Assembly (NCBI GenBank): GCA_050084515.1
Contig: CM114274.1
Location: forward strand, 8,680,001 to 8,744,000
Direction: 5' to 3'
DNA length: 64,000 nt
Origin: Blasia pusilla
Taxonomy: Eukaryota; Marchantiophyta; Marchantiopsida; Blasiales
The notes under the pieces were generated by a model. It searched no databases. It was given only the letters and a program-made list of their open reading frames with translations, and was not told the origin of the DNA. Of this stretch, positions 43,903-53,872 are shown piece after piece. Position 1 is the stretch's first letter, and every line of letters starts with the position of its first letter. Made by a program: the position numbers and the translations under genes.

Positions 43903-44643
43903 TCATTTGAAGGCTTTTCTTGGAAATTTCTTCTTGATATTTGAACTGTAATCCTGATTTCTACCTCTCTGTACGATGGCAGTAAATGCTGCATCACTTC
44001 CCTCTCTTGCTTTGAAGCGCATTTCCTCTTCTACCAACATTGCACTAAATTGTTCAAAAGTAAGCGGCGTGGGTCTTACTTGAGTATTCAGAGCAGTGAC
44101 TAAACTGTCATACCTTGGAGGCAAAATCCTTATGTACCGACGTGCCAAATCTTCGCTAGACTTTGAAATTCCTACGGACGCCATATGATCTTGAAGATTC
44201 TTGATCCTTGTCAAAAATTGCTCCGCGCTTTCTCCTTTTGAAAATTTCTCGGACGTAAGCTGATTCTTCAGATTCTGAATCCGAGTCTCATTCCTCGTTT
44301 CATACTGATTCTTCCAAATGTTCCACGCCTCAGCAGTAGTGGTTGTATGTTGAATGAGAGTCATGACAGAATCAGTTACATTCGTGCCAATCGCATATAG
44401 AGCATCAACGTTTCTACGTCTCCATGCCAACAATACAACATGATCGATATCCCCAGATGAAGATGAACATGCAGAACTCAAACTAGCTTGTGGATTTGAA
44501 TCGACCCCTATGGCCGTTTCCCAGATCTCAAATGATTCGAGAACAGTTCTCATTTTGAACTTCCACAACGTATAGTTAGACCCATCTAACTTCCCTTCAC
44601 CCAGCGGAAGAGGGCGAGCACCAACTGACGAAGAAGTAGCCAT
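43903..44643 (-). CDS. Copia gag
   Basis: An intact 246-residue frame beginning MATSSSVGARPLPLGEGKLDGSNYTLWKFKM, the usual copia gag start (compare LDGTNYSLWK). It includes FLTRIKNLQDHMASVG, RYIRILPPRYDSLVTAL and the C-terminal block leading to a CCHC knuckle in the next frame (about 43840-43900). The intact frame contrasts with the broken pol. It forms the particle shell. Confidence 0.85.
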   Translation of the reverse strand: MATSSSVGARPLPLGEGKLDGSNYTLWKFKMRTVLESFEIWETAIGVDSNPQASLSSACSSSSGDIDHVVLLAWRRRNVDALYAIGTNVTDSVMTLIQHTTTTAEAWNIWKNQYETRNETRIQNLKNQLTSEKFSKGESAEQFLTRIKNLQDHMASVGISKSSEDLARRYIRILPPRYDSLVTALNTQVRPTPLTFEQFSAMLVEEEMRFKAREGSDAAFTAIVQRGRNQDYSSNIKKKFPRKAFK

Positions 44644-44703
44644 CTCTCAAGATTTTGTGCAAACACACTAGATCGCCAGATACAAAATACTAGAAAACCT
44701 ACT

Positions 44704-44715
44704 GCTCTGATACCA
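44704..44715 (-). promoter_or_regulatory. Primer-binding site (initiator tRNA-Met)
   Basis: TGGTATCAGAGC on the minus strand, directly after the 5' LTR. This is the common plant copia site complementary to the 3' end of initiator tRNA-Met. Confidence 0.9.
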
Positions 44716-45151
44716 TGTGAGAAAACAGAAAGTGACGAAATCACTGAAATCTTTACAAAACTTAGAGATACAAAGTGGCCTAGTCCGTCCGTGCGCTCAC
44801 AGAAGAGCTTCGATGGAACTTGATCTGGGAAATAACTCGACATACGAGAATGCGCTACCGCTGCGGCTCCCGACTATTTGACTACTCGGGAAAACTAGGA
44901 TTTTTACCTATTTTTCTTCGTTTCTATTAATAGAAATTTTTTATCTAACCCTATATTGCATCAGGGTGCCCCGCACCCTGATGCAATATAGGGTTAGATA
45001 AACCTAGTAACACTACTCCGTAAACCACCTACGTCATATTACTATGACTCCTTCGACGTCTAAGTCGGAACCATCGATCTAGGCTTCTCCTCATACAAGG
45101 GGGCCGATCATATCAATGGTGCTCAAAGGAGTGGATGTTGAGAATCCAACA
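44716..45151 (-). repeat. 5' LTR of the copia element
   Basis: 436 bp with the same ends as the partner. A hairpin with 30-bp perfect arms around a CCC spacer lies at 44940-45002. Confidence 0.9.
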
Positions 45152-45163
45152 TAAACAAGAAAA

Positions 45164-46620
45164 TCTATACTATTAAGCGCATTACACCCATCTTTGTCAA
45201 GGTCCAAAATGTTGCCATGTCGCAAAAGGCTTCACAAGTGTCTATTTTTAATTTTTTGGATTTTTTCAATATATTTATAAATAATGAAAATTTAATTCAA
45301 ATGGTTTAAACTCTTCTTTCACGTGTATACTCTTATGATTGGATTTCTAAAAAAAATCTAATTGGCCTCATTTACTTCAGGTATTATGATTGCTAAGAAA
45401 AAGTTAGCTTCTTTCATTTGAGCCATCATTTTGTCTAACTAGCCCCAACCACTTTTGGGATATACTTTGTCCGACATACTTTGAGGTCAAGGATGTGCCA
45501 CATTTTAATTATAACGACTATAGATAGGTCGGGTTGTTACATCCAAAAGTAGTTTTTTGTGTCATTATTATGCAATCTGGCTCAAATCTTTCACTCCCAA
45601 ACCATTATTTTGACTCTAAAAAACTTGGGGTCTTCAACCTCAAATGAGAACAACAAGCAAGTTTGTATCTCAAAATAAATGCAATACTGAATCTGAAGTA
45701 CTCATAAATCTAAGTCTATATCATGAACATGATTTCATGTATATTTCATGACACATTTTACTAGAGGATTTTACTTCCATGTGTACACAATTTTTTTGGG
45801 TACACATAGAATCTAGACGATCTAGAGTGTCCGAGGAACGCAATAGCTTAAATTAAAATTGGAAATCAATCATATCCTTCGATATGCTCCGAGGAGGATA
45901 GGAGCTCTTTAAATGAGGTTTCTCTAACCCCATCTTCTTTTAATTATTAGTATTATCCCACTTTTAGTATAATATACACATTTAGTAGTGAATGCATAAA
46001 CATACTCCCCATGAGACGGTCTACTTTATCTAGAAAAATACCAATCAAAACCTAAACCTAGGCCCGGCTGCCGAATATGACTCCAAAATTAGCCATCTCT
46101 CTCTCTCATTATCTATGATGGGAACAGAGATTTTCATTAAAAATACACGGATCAGCCGATGAGAAGTGTAAGGAACCCTAAGGCTCCCCTCTTAGGGTTT
46201 TGTCCGACCTAGGTGCTATGTCTGCCTCCCTTCTAGCCTCGCGAGGCGTTGTGCCTCTGTGCTGTCCTTAGAGTTCGGTCTGGCCCACACGCTCCGTCCA
46301 CCTCCCTGCCTTCTTAGGGTTTTGTTTGACCTAGGCGCTCCGTATGATCCGTTCGCCTTTATTTTAGCCCTACGTCTCCTTACCATTGTTCGGATTTCAT
46401 TTGACAGTAGGTGTCCATTCTCTCCTTGCAACACTTAGACAGTCTGTTCGCCTCCATTCGTCTTTGGCTTTCCATCCATGGGCCTTTCGGACCAATTTTT
46501 ATTTTTCTCTTTCCTGTAGGATTTATAAATTATGCCTTAAAAATTTTACATAAAATTTTTTTTGGTATAAATTATCTCTCTCCGATTATCGTGATTTTTT
46601 TTCCATGGGAAATTTACCAG
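45164..46620 (+). other. 5' non-coding part of the Helitron region
   Basis: No convincing coding sequence. AT-rich to about 46050, then a GC-richer segment (46190-46480) in which cctaggcgct and gtccgcctc recur, perhaps a promoter or leader. Confidence 0.3.
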
Positions 46621-47866
46621 GTTTGAATGTTAGACTTTTATTTTTTTCCTTCATTTTTACTACTCATATTCTCTTTTCCATTCAAGTCCATATGAGTAAA
46701 CATGCTTTTTGCACTATGCAGGATTATTCAATAATTTCATTCTATATGGAGGACCCAAGGGGACAACCACTTTGCGACATAACGAATATTATATGCAATT
46801 CAACGAATGCAAATGTTATTAGGAAAGAGAAACGTGCTATTGCTCAACAAAGACGGCGTGCACTTGATTTACTACCAAGTGTACCAATCATTCCCTCTCT
46901 CACATATGCTCTTATTTTCTTCTAATAATCTATTTATTCCACTTGTTTCTATGCAAAGGTTCCGATTATGTACTACTTTTTTGCATCCTCATAACAAATG
47001 CTTCCTTTTCAGACTTCCAATTCCTTCACATCATGAAGACATACGAGACATTCGAAAGGTTCTTAGAGGTGAGGCACAAAGGAGAAGACATGCATTTAGA
47101 TTACAATATGTCTCACATGTTGCTCCATCTCTCACGTATGGTTCCCCCTTTAATATTTTCTTCCTTTCTTTTATATCTATATATGTGTTACTTGATTTAT
47201 TTAAATTTTATTTCACTTTATTTATTTTAACAACCTACACTTGAATGCGATATTCATGCAGACTTCCTATTCCTTCAAACCCAATTGATATACGTGATGT
47301 TCGTAAGGCTCTTCATGGTTTCGCACAACAACGAAAACGAACTATTTGAGTTGAAAAATTGGCCTTGAAAAAATTAAAGGAAAGAGACTACCAAAGAGAG
47401 TTTAAAAGAAAGCTTTACAAAGTTGTGCTGCTCCTATTGTTCTCCCTCTTACAAGTACAAATATTGCACCATCTATGAATCTCATTCCAAAAGAACTCAA
47501 GCATTTGCCTATGTCCATTAATCATTATTGTTACTTTGTTTTGTTTTGTTTTTTTTCTTTCCATTAATTCCCCTAACTCTATGTATTTTGAATTTTTTAG
47601 GGTTGAAAGTGTAGAAAACATGCCTCATTGTACAACTCAGAAGCTAATTGGCGTTGTTCCATTAGGATCTCCTTTGCCTTCTCGAATGCCTTTTGAAGTA
47701 TGCAATGGTGTGAATTTACCTCTTCTTCCTATTACGGCATTTATTATTTGCACATTCCACAAGGACATATGCAAAAAGGATCCCAAAGAGGACTACATAT
47801 AGGAATATTGCATGGAATCAAAACTTCCAAGAAAAGGATATTTACAATCTTGGTCTTGGAGAGAAT

Positions 47867-48388
47867 GTGCATGTTACCAACTGTCGTCATACAATTGGGC
47901 TTATGGACGATCTTTTTCCATCTTCCTTTGCGTTGCATTGGAAATGTGAAAGGGTAAAGAAAACACGGTTCAAAAACTTCCCTTTCCGTACGTGTTGTGA
48001 GCATGGGAAAATTCAACTACCCTTCCTTAAGGCATGTCCTCCTTTCTTGCGAGCATTGATTTGTGGAGTCGGGCCTGAAAGTATGCACTTCCTCACTCAT
48101 GCTCGATCTTATAATTCAACATTTCAATTGGTATCAACTAGAGTGCACGTTGCCCAAAAAATTGGTGGAATTGGAAACTTTATAATTCAAGGTGGCATTT
48201 ACCATTCGATTGGCTCTCTTCATCCACAAAATGGTCAATTCCCTCAATTTATGCACATTTATATTCATGATACAGAGCATAAACTCCAATATCAAAGTAG
48301 GGTAATGGATGATGAACTACGTCCAGAGATCCTTGGAGGTCTACAACAAATGTTACATGACCACAATCCATATGTTCAAAGATTTTGA
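47867..48388 (+). pseudogene. Helitron-like N-terminal domain
   Basis: FRTCCEHGKIQLPFLKACPP, then ARSYNSTFQL, GGIYHSIGSLHPQNGQFPQF, YIHDTEHKLQYQ and MLHDHNPYVQRF match the conserved segment preceding Rep in plant Helitrons. The zinc-binding residues expected upstream lie partly in another frame. Confidence 0.8.
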
Positions 48389-48856
48389 CAAATTCCAAAT
48401 GACGCTCCTAATTGTTCAAGGGAGGTCTCCAAGCAAAAAGGTACACTTTGCCTCTTGTTTGTGAGGTTGCTGCAATACTTCCTAGGGATGCGACAAAAGG
48501 AATAGAGAAGCGTGACATTCTTATACAGTTGCATGGAAGACAAGTAAAACGTATATCAGACTTGAATAAGGCTACATCCCTCTTCATTTTGTCCTTTTTT
48601 TTTCTCTCCTTTTGGGGAGGCTAGTTGGCATCTTGGGATTCCTTGCGAGGGTCTACTTGAGATTACCCCCCATTTTTGATAGGGATTGAGTATGGGGGCG
48701 GATTGCCCCATGCCGATGCACTTGGGAGCACCATGTAGCTTGCTGATTTATATTTTCACACGTTTTATATTTTTATTGGGAGAAAAAAGGGCGGAAGCGC
48801 TTTCTAACTCTACTTGAGATTACCCCCGATTCGGTAATGACACCAATGATGAAGTA

Positions 48857-50096
48857 TTGCAAGAAGATTATAATTCTTCAGATTGCAATGAGGAGGTTGG
48901 AGGCTTCATTGGGAAGACTGTAATTGCATTGCAATTTGCATCATTTTGCCTTCAAAGAAGATGTCTTGCTAAAGATGATAATCGATTACTATGCTTTGGT
49001 CGCTTGACCCAAGAGTACATGATGGATATTTATACAATTGTTGAGATACTACGATTACTATGGATGCGTTTAAATCAAAAGGAGTTACGTGCTGAGCTAT
49101 ATCAAGGCATGAAGGATGCAATATTTAGGAATGATGGTGATGGAAGGACATTTGGTCGGAGAGTTATATTGTCATCTTCATTCAACGGAGGTCCACGTCA
49201 CATGTAACAGTTGTATCAAGATGCTATGGCAATTTTTTGACACTTTGGAATGCTTAACTAATTCTTGACCATGACCTGTAATAACAAATGGGAGGAGATA
49301 ATATCAGCTCTATTTCCTGGTCAGAGTGCTGCTAATCGACCAGATTTGGTTGCTTGAGTCTTTGAGAAAAAGAAGAAGGAATTATTGGATCTTATCTTGA
49401 AGAAGCATATTTTGGGCAAAGTAGTTGGATGCGTCCATGTGGTGCAGTTCCAAAAGAAGGGATTGCCACATGTGCATATTTTGGTCATTTTTGCTACGGA
49501 AGACAAACCGTGTACAATTGCTGATTTTGATGCAATCATATCAGCAGAGATCCCGAATCCGATCACTCATCTGAGGCTCTATTCTACTGTGTCTAATTAT
49601 ATGATGCATGGCCCATGTGGGCATATGAATTTACATGCGCCATGCATGGGTAACGTGAAGAAAAAAATGCACAAAAGTATATCCAAAGCCTTTTACCATG
49701 ACTACAGAAACCGAAGATGGATATATGATCTATCAAAGGTATTTAGAAAAACTATATTTTGACTTTCAAGCATGCTTTTACATTACATCAAAGTATTATG
49801 TTGTACTAATATATTTTTTCTTGGGATTGGGTATTAGATTGGACAATGGTGCCAACATAATAAAACGTGACAAAGTTTTGGAGAATCGATGGGTTGTACC
49901 ATACAATCCTCTCTTGCGTACGCTATTTGATTGCTATACTAATTTGGAAATCACCAATATTGTCTCAGCCATCAAATACTTCTACAAATATATCTACAAA
50001 GGATTTGATGTTGTTTCCTTTGGAGTTTCTAATGACACAAATTTGGAAGGAAATGAATTGCTTATCGGTGAGACTATAATGTACCTTGATGCAAGA
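48857..50096 (+). pseudogene. Helitron Rep (HUH endonuclease) domain
   Basis: GRRVILSSSFNGGPRHM-QLYQDAMA leads to MTCNNKWEEI and then GLPHVHILVIF, with the HUH motif H-V-H at 49469-49477. SAIKYFYKYIYKG (about 49964-50003) is the tyrosine motif, with the paired Tyr of the Y2 type. A spacer of T-rich sequence at 49755-49830 looks like an intron. In-frame stops break the chain. Confidence 0.82.
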
Positions 50097-51299
50097 TAAC
50101 CTATGCTTTGTTGTGTTTCTGATTTTTCTACACTTTCATCTTACATTTCTGTACGATTATAATGTAAGATTTTTCTTTCAATATTCTCTCAATTATATAT
50201 CTTCTTCTAAAGCATGTTGGAGACTATTCAATGTTTTTTTGCACAAGGAGATTCCAATTATTGTGCGATTGGCTATGGACTTTCCTAATGCACAAATGGT
50301 ATATTATCATGAAGACGAGGCCCTTGCACAGATTCTTGCTAGAAACACCTAGACCATCCTTATACAATGGTTTGCAACAAATCGTTTGGACCCTTTGGCT
50401 CGAGGATACTTATACACTCAATTTCCCTTTTTCTATTCTTGGAGGAATAAAACATGGAAACATCGAGTTCGTGTGCATAACGGTTGCGGCCAACCTATTG
50501 GGCGATTGTATCTCACCCACCTAGGTAAATACCATCTTTTCCTTTTGCTTCATGATCTCCTTGAAGCCAATATACCCACATTCCTATATTCAACCTCAAA
50601 TTTCTAATTTTATGTCTTTTAATAGGAGAAGGAGAACAACATTGGCTATGGTTACTTTTACATCATGTTTAAGGTTCAACATGCTATGAAGATATTAGAA
50701 CTATTGATGGAATGTTATATCCAATGTTTAAGAAGGATGCCATTCAATTAGGGCTTCCAGAGGATGATGGGGAGGTTTTCTTTTGCTTGCAAGAGGCTTC
50801 TGAGATCCGTGGTGACTCCCCACTTGGGCAACTATCGGCTGTCATTTTAGCCTATAATACTCTAGCTCAATCGCCATCACTATGGTAAAAATTTTTAGTA
50901 CCACTCATTGAGGATGTATTATGGAAACAACGTGAGGTTAGTCATACAATATTTGTACGCTATTTTCTACATGGTTTACTTTGAATATCTATTTTTCTTT
51001 GTGTTTGCTCATTTTTTTTTCCTTATTTCTTTGTAGAAAACATGAATTCCTAATCTCCCATTGAATGCGATTGCCATTAATATTACATTATTGGAAGTGC
51101 ATTATCACTTACAAGACCAAGGAAAGCACATTTCCACATTTCCTAACTTGCCCCAATTCGTATTCTATTTCGAACCATTCATGCCATCGTGATTTGAAGA
51201 ATAGGAGCACACGTATAATCAGGAAAATTTATTTCACGAAGTCAATCTTGGAGAGGCTCAATCAAATGAAGGCCAAAGGATTTTTTGGGATATTGTACA

Positions 51300-52706
51300 T
51301 CAAGAGCTCCTAAATATTGAAAATTGTGCTTCATCCACTCCAAAGTTAGTCTTTATTGATGACCTTGGTGGAACTGGAAAGACCTTTTTGTACAACCTTC
51401 TTCTTGCCAGTGTACGTTCTAAGGGAGTTGTAGCGTTGGATGTTGCATCGTCTGGAGTTGTGGCTTTATTATTGGAGGGGGGGCCGTACAACTCACATAC
51501 GCTCCAAGATTCCTCTAAGTCTTGATGAGACCTCCACATGCAGGATAACTATTAATAATGATGAGGCGCTTGTTATTCGAAAGGCATCACTCATCATTTG
51601 GGATGAGGCACCTATGGCTCATCATCATACTTTTGAGGCTGTGAATTGTGCTTTTCAAGATATTACGGAGGTTGTTTCTTTGCACTCGAGGGATATACCT
51701 TTTGGAGGAAAACTAATCATCTTTGGTGGTGATTTCTGCCAAGTTCTTCCAATTATTTGTCATGGTCAACAGGCACAGAAGTCTCAAGCAATCCTACTTA
51801 TGGCCTCAAGTAAAGGTCTTCAAACTTACAACAAATACGAGAATGCAATGTATGGAAGGTGCTACGCGACATGATCAAGTTTCATTTCCTGATTAGTTGT
51901 TGAAGGTGGGAGAAGGTCGTGTTCTATATCATCCTCATTTAGGAGACGATATCATTCAATTACCATGCAATATGGTATGTGATACAAACATAAACTTATC
52001 TTATTAACATAACATATGCGAATGACACGCACATGTTTCATGACATCGATTTCCTAAGGGATATTACTATTTTGACTTCTTGAAACATACGTGTTGATGA
52101 CATTAATGCTAAAGTCATGTCTCAATACAACAAAGAGGTAATATCTCAACATATCTTACCTTACTTTATTTTGTTCAAATATTTTTTATTTTTTCCAAAT
52201 TCTTTTTTTAAGTTGCTAATATTCATACATGTATGTTTAGTTTAGGAATGCACATTTCTAATTCATGACTCTATCCTCGATGAAGGTATGAGTCATGTCT
52301 ATCCTACGGAATTCTTGAATACATGTCTCCCTTCAGGTCTTCCTCCACATCGTCTTACCTTGAAATTGGTGCTCCCATCATGTTGTTGCGGAATATGAAT
52401 GCTTCTAAGGGATAAGCAAATGGAACTCAATTGGTTGTTTGTGGCCTCTCTAGAACAGTTATTGATGGTGAGAACATGATTGGGAAGAGCATCGGGGATC
52501 AATTTTTTATTCCCCGTATCCTTTTAATTGCATCAAACTTTGGTTTACCATTTGATTTACGAAGATTTCAATTCCCTGTCAGGCCGGCTTTTGCTGTGAC
52601 TATCAATAAGTCCCAAGGGCAAACATTACGCAATGAGAGTCTCTATCTTCCGACTAGTGTTTTCTCACATGGACAACTCTACGTTGCCTTATCAAGAGTA
52701 AGTTAG
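51300..52706 (+). pseudogene. Helitron PIF1-type helicase domain
   Basis: Walker A DDLGGTGKTFLYN at 51358-51396, Walker B LIIWDEAPM at about 51589-51615, FGGDFCQVLPI at about 51722-51755, and the last helicase motif NKSQGQTLRN...GQLYVALSR at about 52602-52700. These are the PIF1/RecD-like motifs of Helitron helicases. Frameshifts near 51470 and 51880 and spacers at 51970-52150 interrupt it. Confidence 0.85.
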
Positions 52707-52806
52707 TTCTACATGCTCCATTAGAATAATATTGGGAAGAGATGTTTCTTTCCAAAAAAAGAATGTATTCACACCTAATGTAAATTTTGACATAACAACT
52801 TTCTTA

Positions 52807-53266
52807 TCTATATTATTATGGGAGAGTGCCTTCTTGATTTGCAAACACCTCCACTTTTGACACATGGCAATTGGGGCAACAAGAAAATGTTTGACATGCT
52901 CCGGGCAACAAGAAGAATTTATATGCAACATCATTAATTTCTTGCCTTCATGAGTTATACACTAGCTCTCCGAACGCTTCTTTTATCTCCCGTGCATCGT
53001 ATAGGCACCTTATCTATATTATCATGGGAGTGCCTTCTTGATTTGCAAACACTTCTATGCTTGACACGCACCTTATCTATATTATCATGGGAATGCCTTT
53101 TTGATTTGCAAACATTTCTATGCTTGACATGTGGAAACGGCCAGCAAAAAATTATTTCGCATGTTACAAACATCAAATAAAAAAATTTGAAATTAAGTGC
53201 AACATCATTCATTCCTTTTCAAACAATTTTTTAGTTTCCCTCTTCCCTTCGCGGGCACCTTACTGG
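52807..53266 (+). mobile_element. Third array of short Helitron ends
   Basis: Starts TCTATATTATTATGGGAGAG at 52807 and again near 53016 and 53078. The last two starts are only about 62 bp apart, so one unit is truncated. The end is GCACCTTACTGG at 53266 before T. It shares the body sequence of the arrays at 13485 and 17761 and sits directly behind the helicase gene. Confidence 0.7.
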
Positions 53267-53872
53267 TAGTACTAAAAAGATCAAGTCTTTAATGAGAGGG
53301 ATGAAAAAAAGAGAAAAAAGTCGAGTTTGCAAAAGAGATGACGAAAATAAGGGAGATACGAGAGCGATCGAAATCGCAAATCCTCATCCACTCACTCACT
53401 TTCTCTTCTCTCTCTCTCTGTGGCCACTTCCTGCCCCTGCGATCCGAGAGCGCAGCGATTCCCCACAGGAATGAACCCCATCCACTCTCGTTGGTTGGCG
53501 GATTGTGCTCCAGCGGAATGAGTCGATTGATCCTCATCCTCTCTCGCGGCAAGCTCGAGCGACTTCCTCCTGCTGCGCGCGCACTCCTGATCCGGACGTG
53601 GGAATGAATCCTCATGGGCTCTAGAGCTCCGGCCAATTCTGCCCCAGCCGGGAGCGAAGCGGACTGGCGGTTCACGCGACGGAGCTGCTTCGATTGCGGA
53701 GCATCTGTGGATCCGAAAGCGAGCTGCGGCGAGAGGAGACAGTCGGCGGTGGGATTAGGAGCTCCAGCGAGAAGAGGGTGCAGCTGAAGAGTCTCGAGGG
53801 AGATGTGATCGCGGATTCTGCTGAATTGGGAGTTGCTTCCTCGGGCGTCCGATTCTCCGGAGTGGGGCGGAT

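Larger units (their letters stand above)
41378..45151 (-). mobile_element. Ty1/copia retrotransposon lacking integrase, TSD TAAAC
   Basis: Both LTRs are 436 bp with TG...CA ends, flanked by TAAAC at 41373-41377 and 45152-45156. A primer-binding site and a polypurine tract are in place. On the minus strand it encodes gag, protease, RT and RNase H, but the integrase is missing: the frame runs from the protease end straight to the segment preceding RT. The LTRs differ at roughly twenty positions by eye, so the insertion is not recent. The internal region is only about 2.9 kb. Confidence 0.9.
46720..52706 (+). pseudogene. Helitron RepHel protein gene (broken, intron-containing)
   Basis: T-rich spacers with GT...AG borders separate coding blocks; the clearest intron is 50525-50625, joining LYLTHL to GEGEQHWLWLLL. 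Block order: short repeated N-terminal exons (46.8-47.4 kb), Helitron-like N domain (47867-48388), Rep with HUH motif (48857-50090), a linking domain (50230-50890) and helicase (51300-52706). Stops occur at 48386, at 49205 and elsewhere, so no single product is possible. The family protein nicks DNA and drives rolling-circle transposition. Confidence 0.75.
45164..53266 (+). mobile_element. Decayed RepHel Helitron (limits tentative)
   Basis: A Helitron-type start TCTATACTATTAAG lies at 45164 after A. The coding region for an N-terminal Helitron domain, a Rep endonuclease and a PIF1-type helicase runs from about 46.7 to 52.7 kb. The last CTRR-type end is CTGG at 53263-53266 before T. The final 460 bp is an array of short Helitron ends, so the autonomous element may instead stop earlier. 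The 5' and 3' ends may belong to different elements. Confidence 0.55.
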
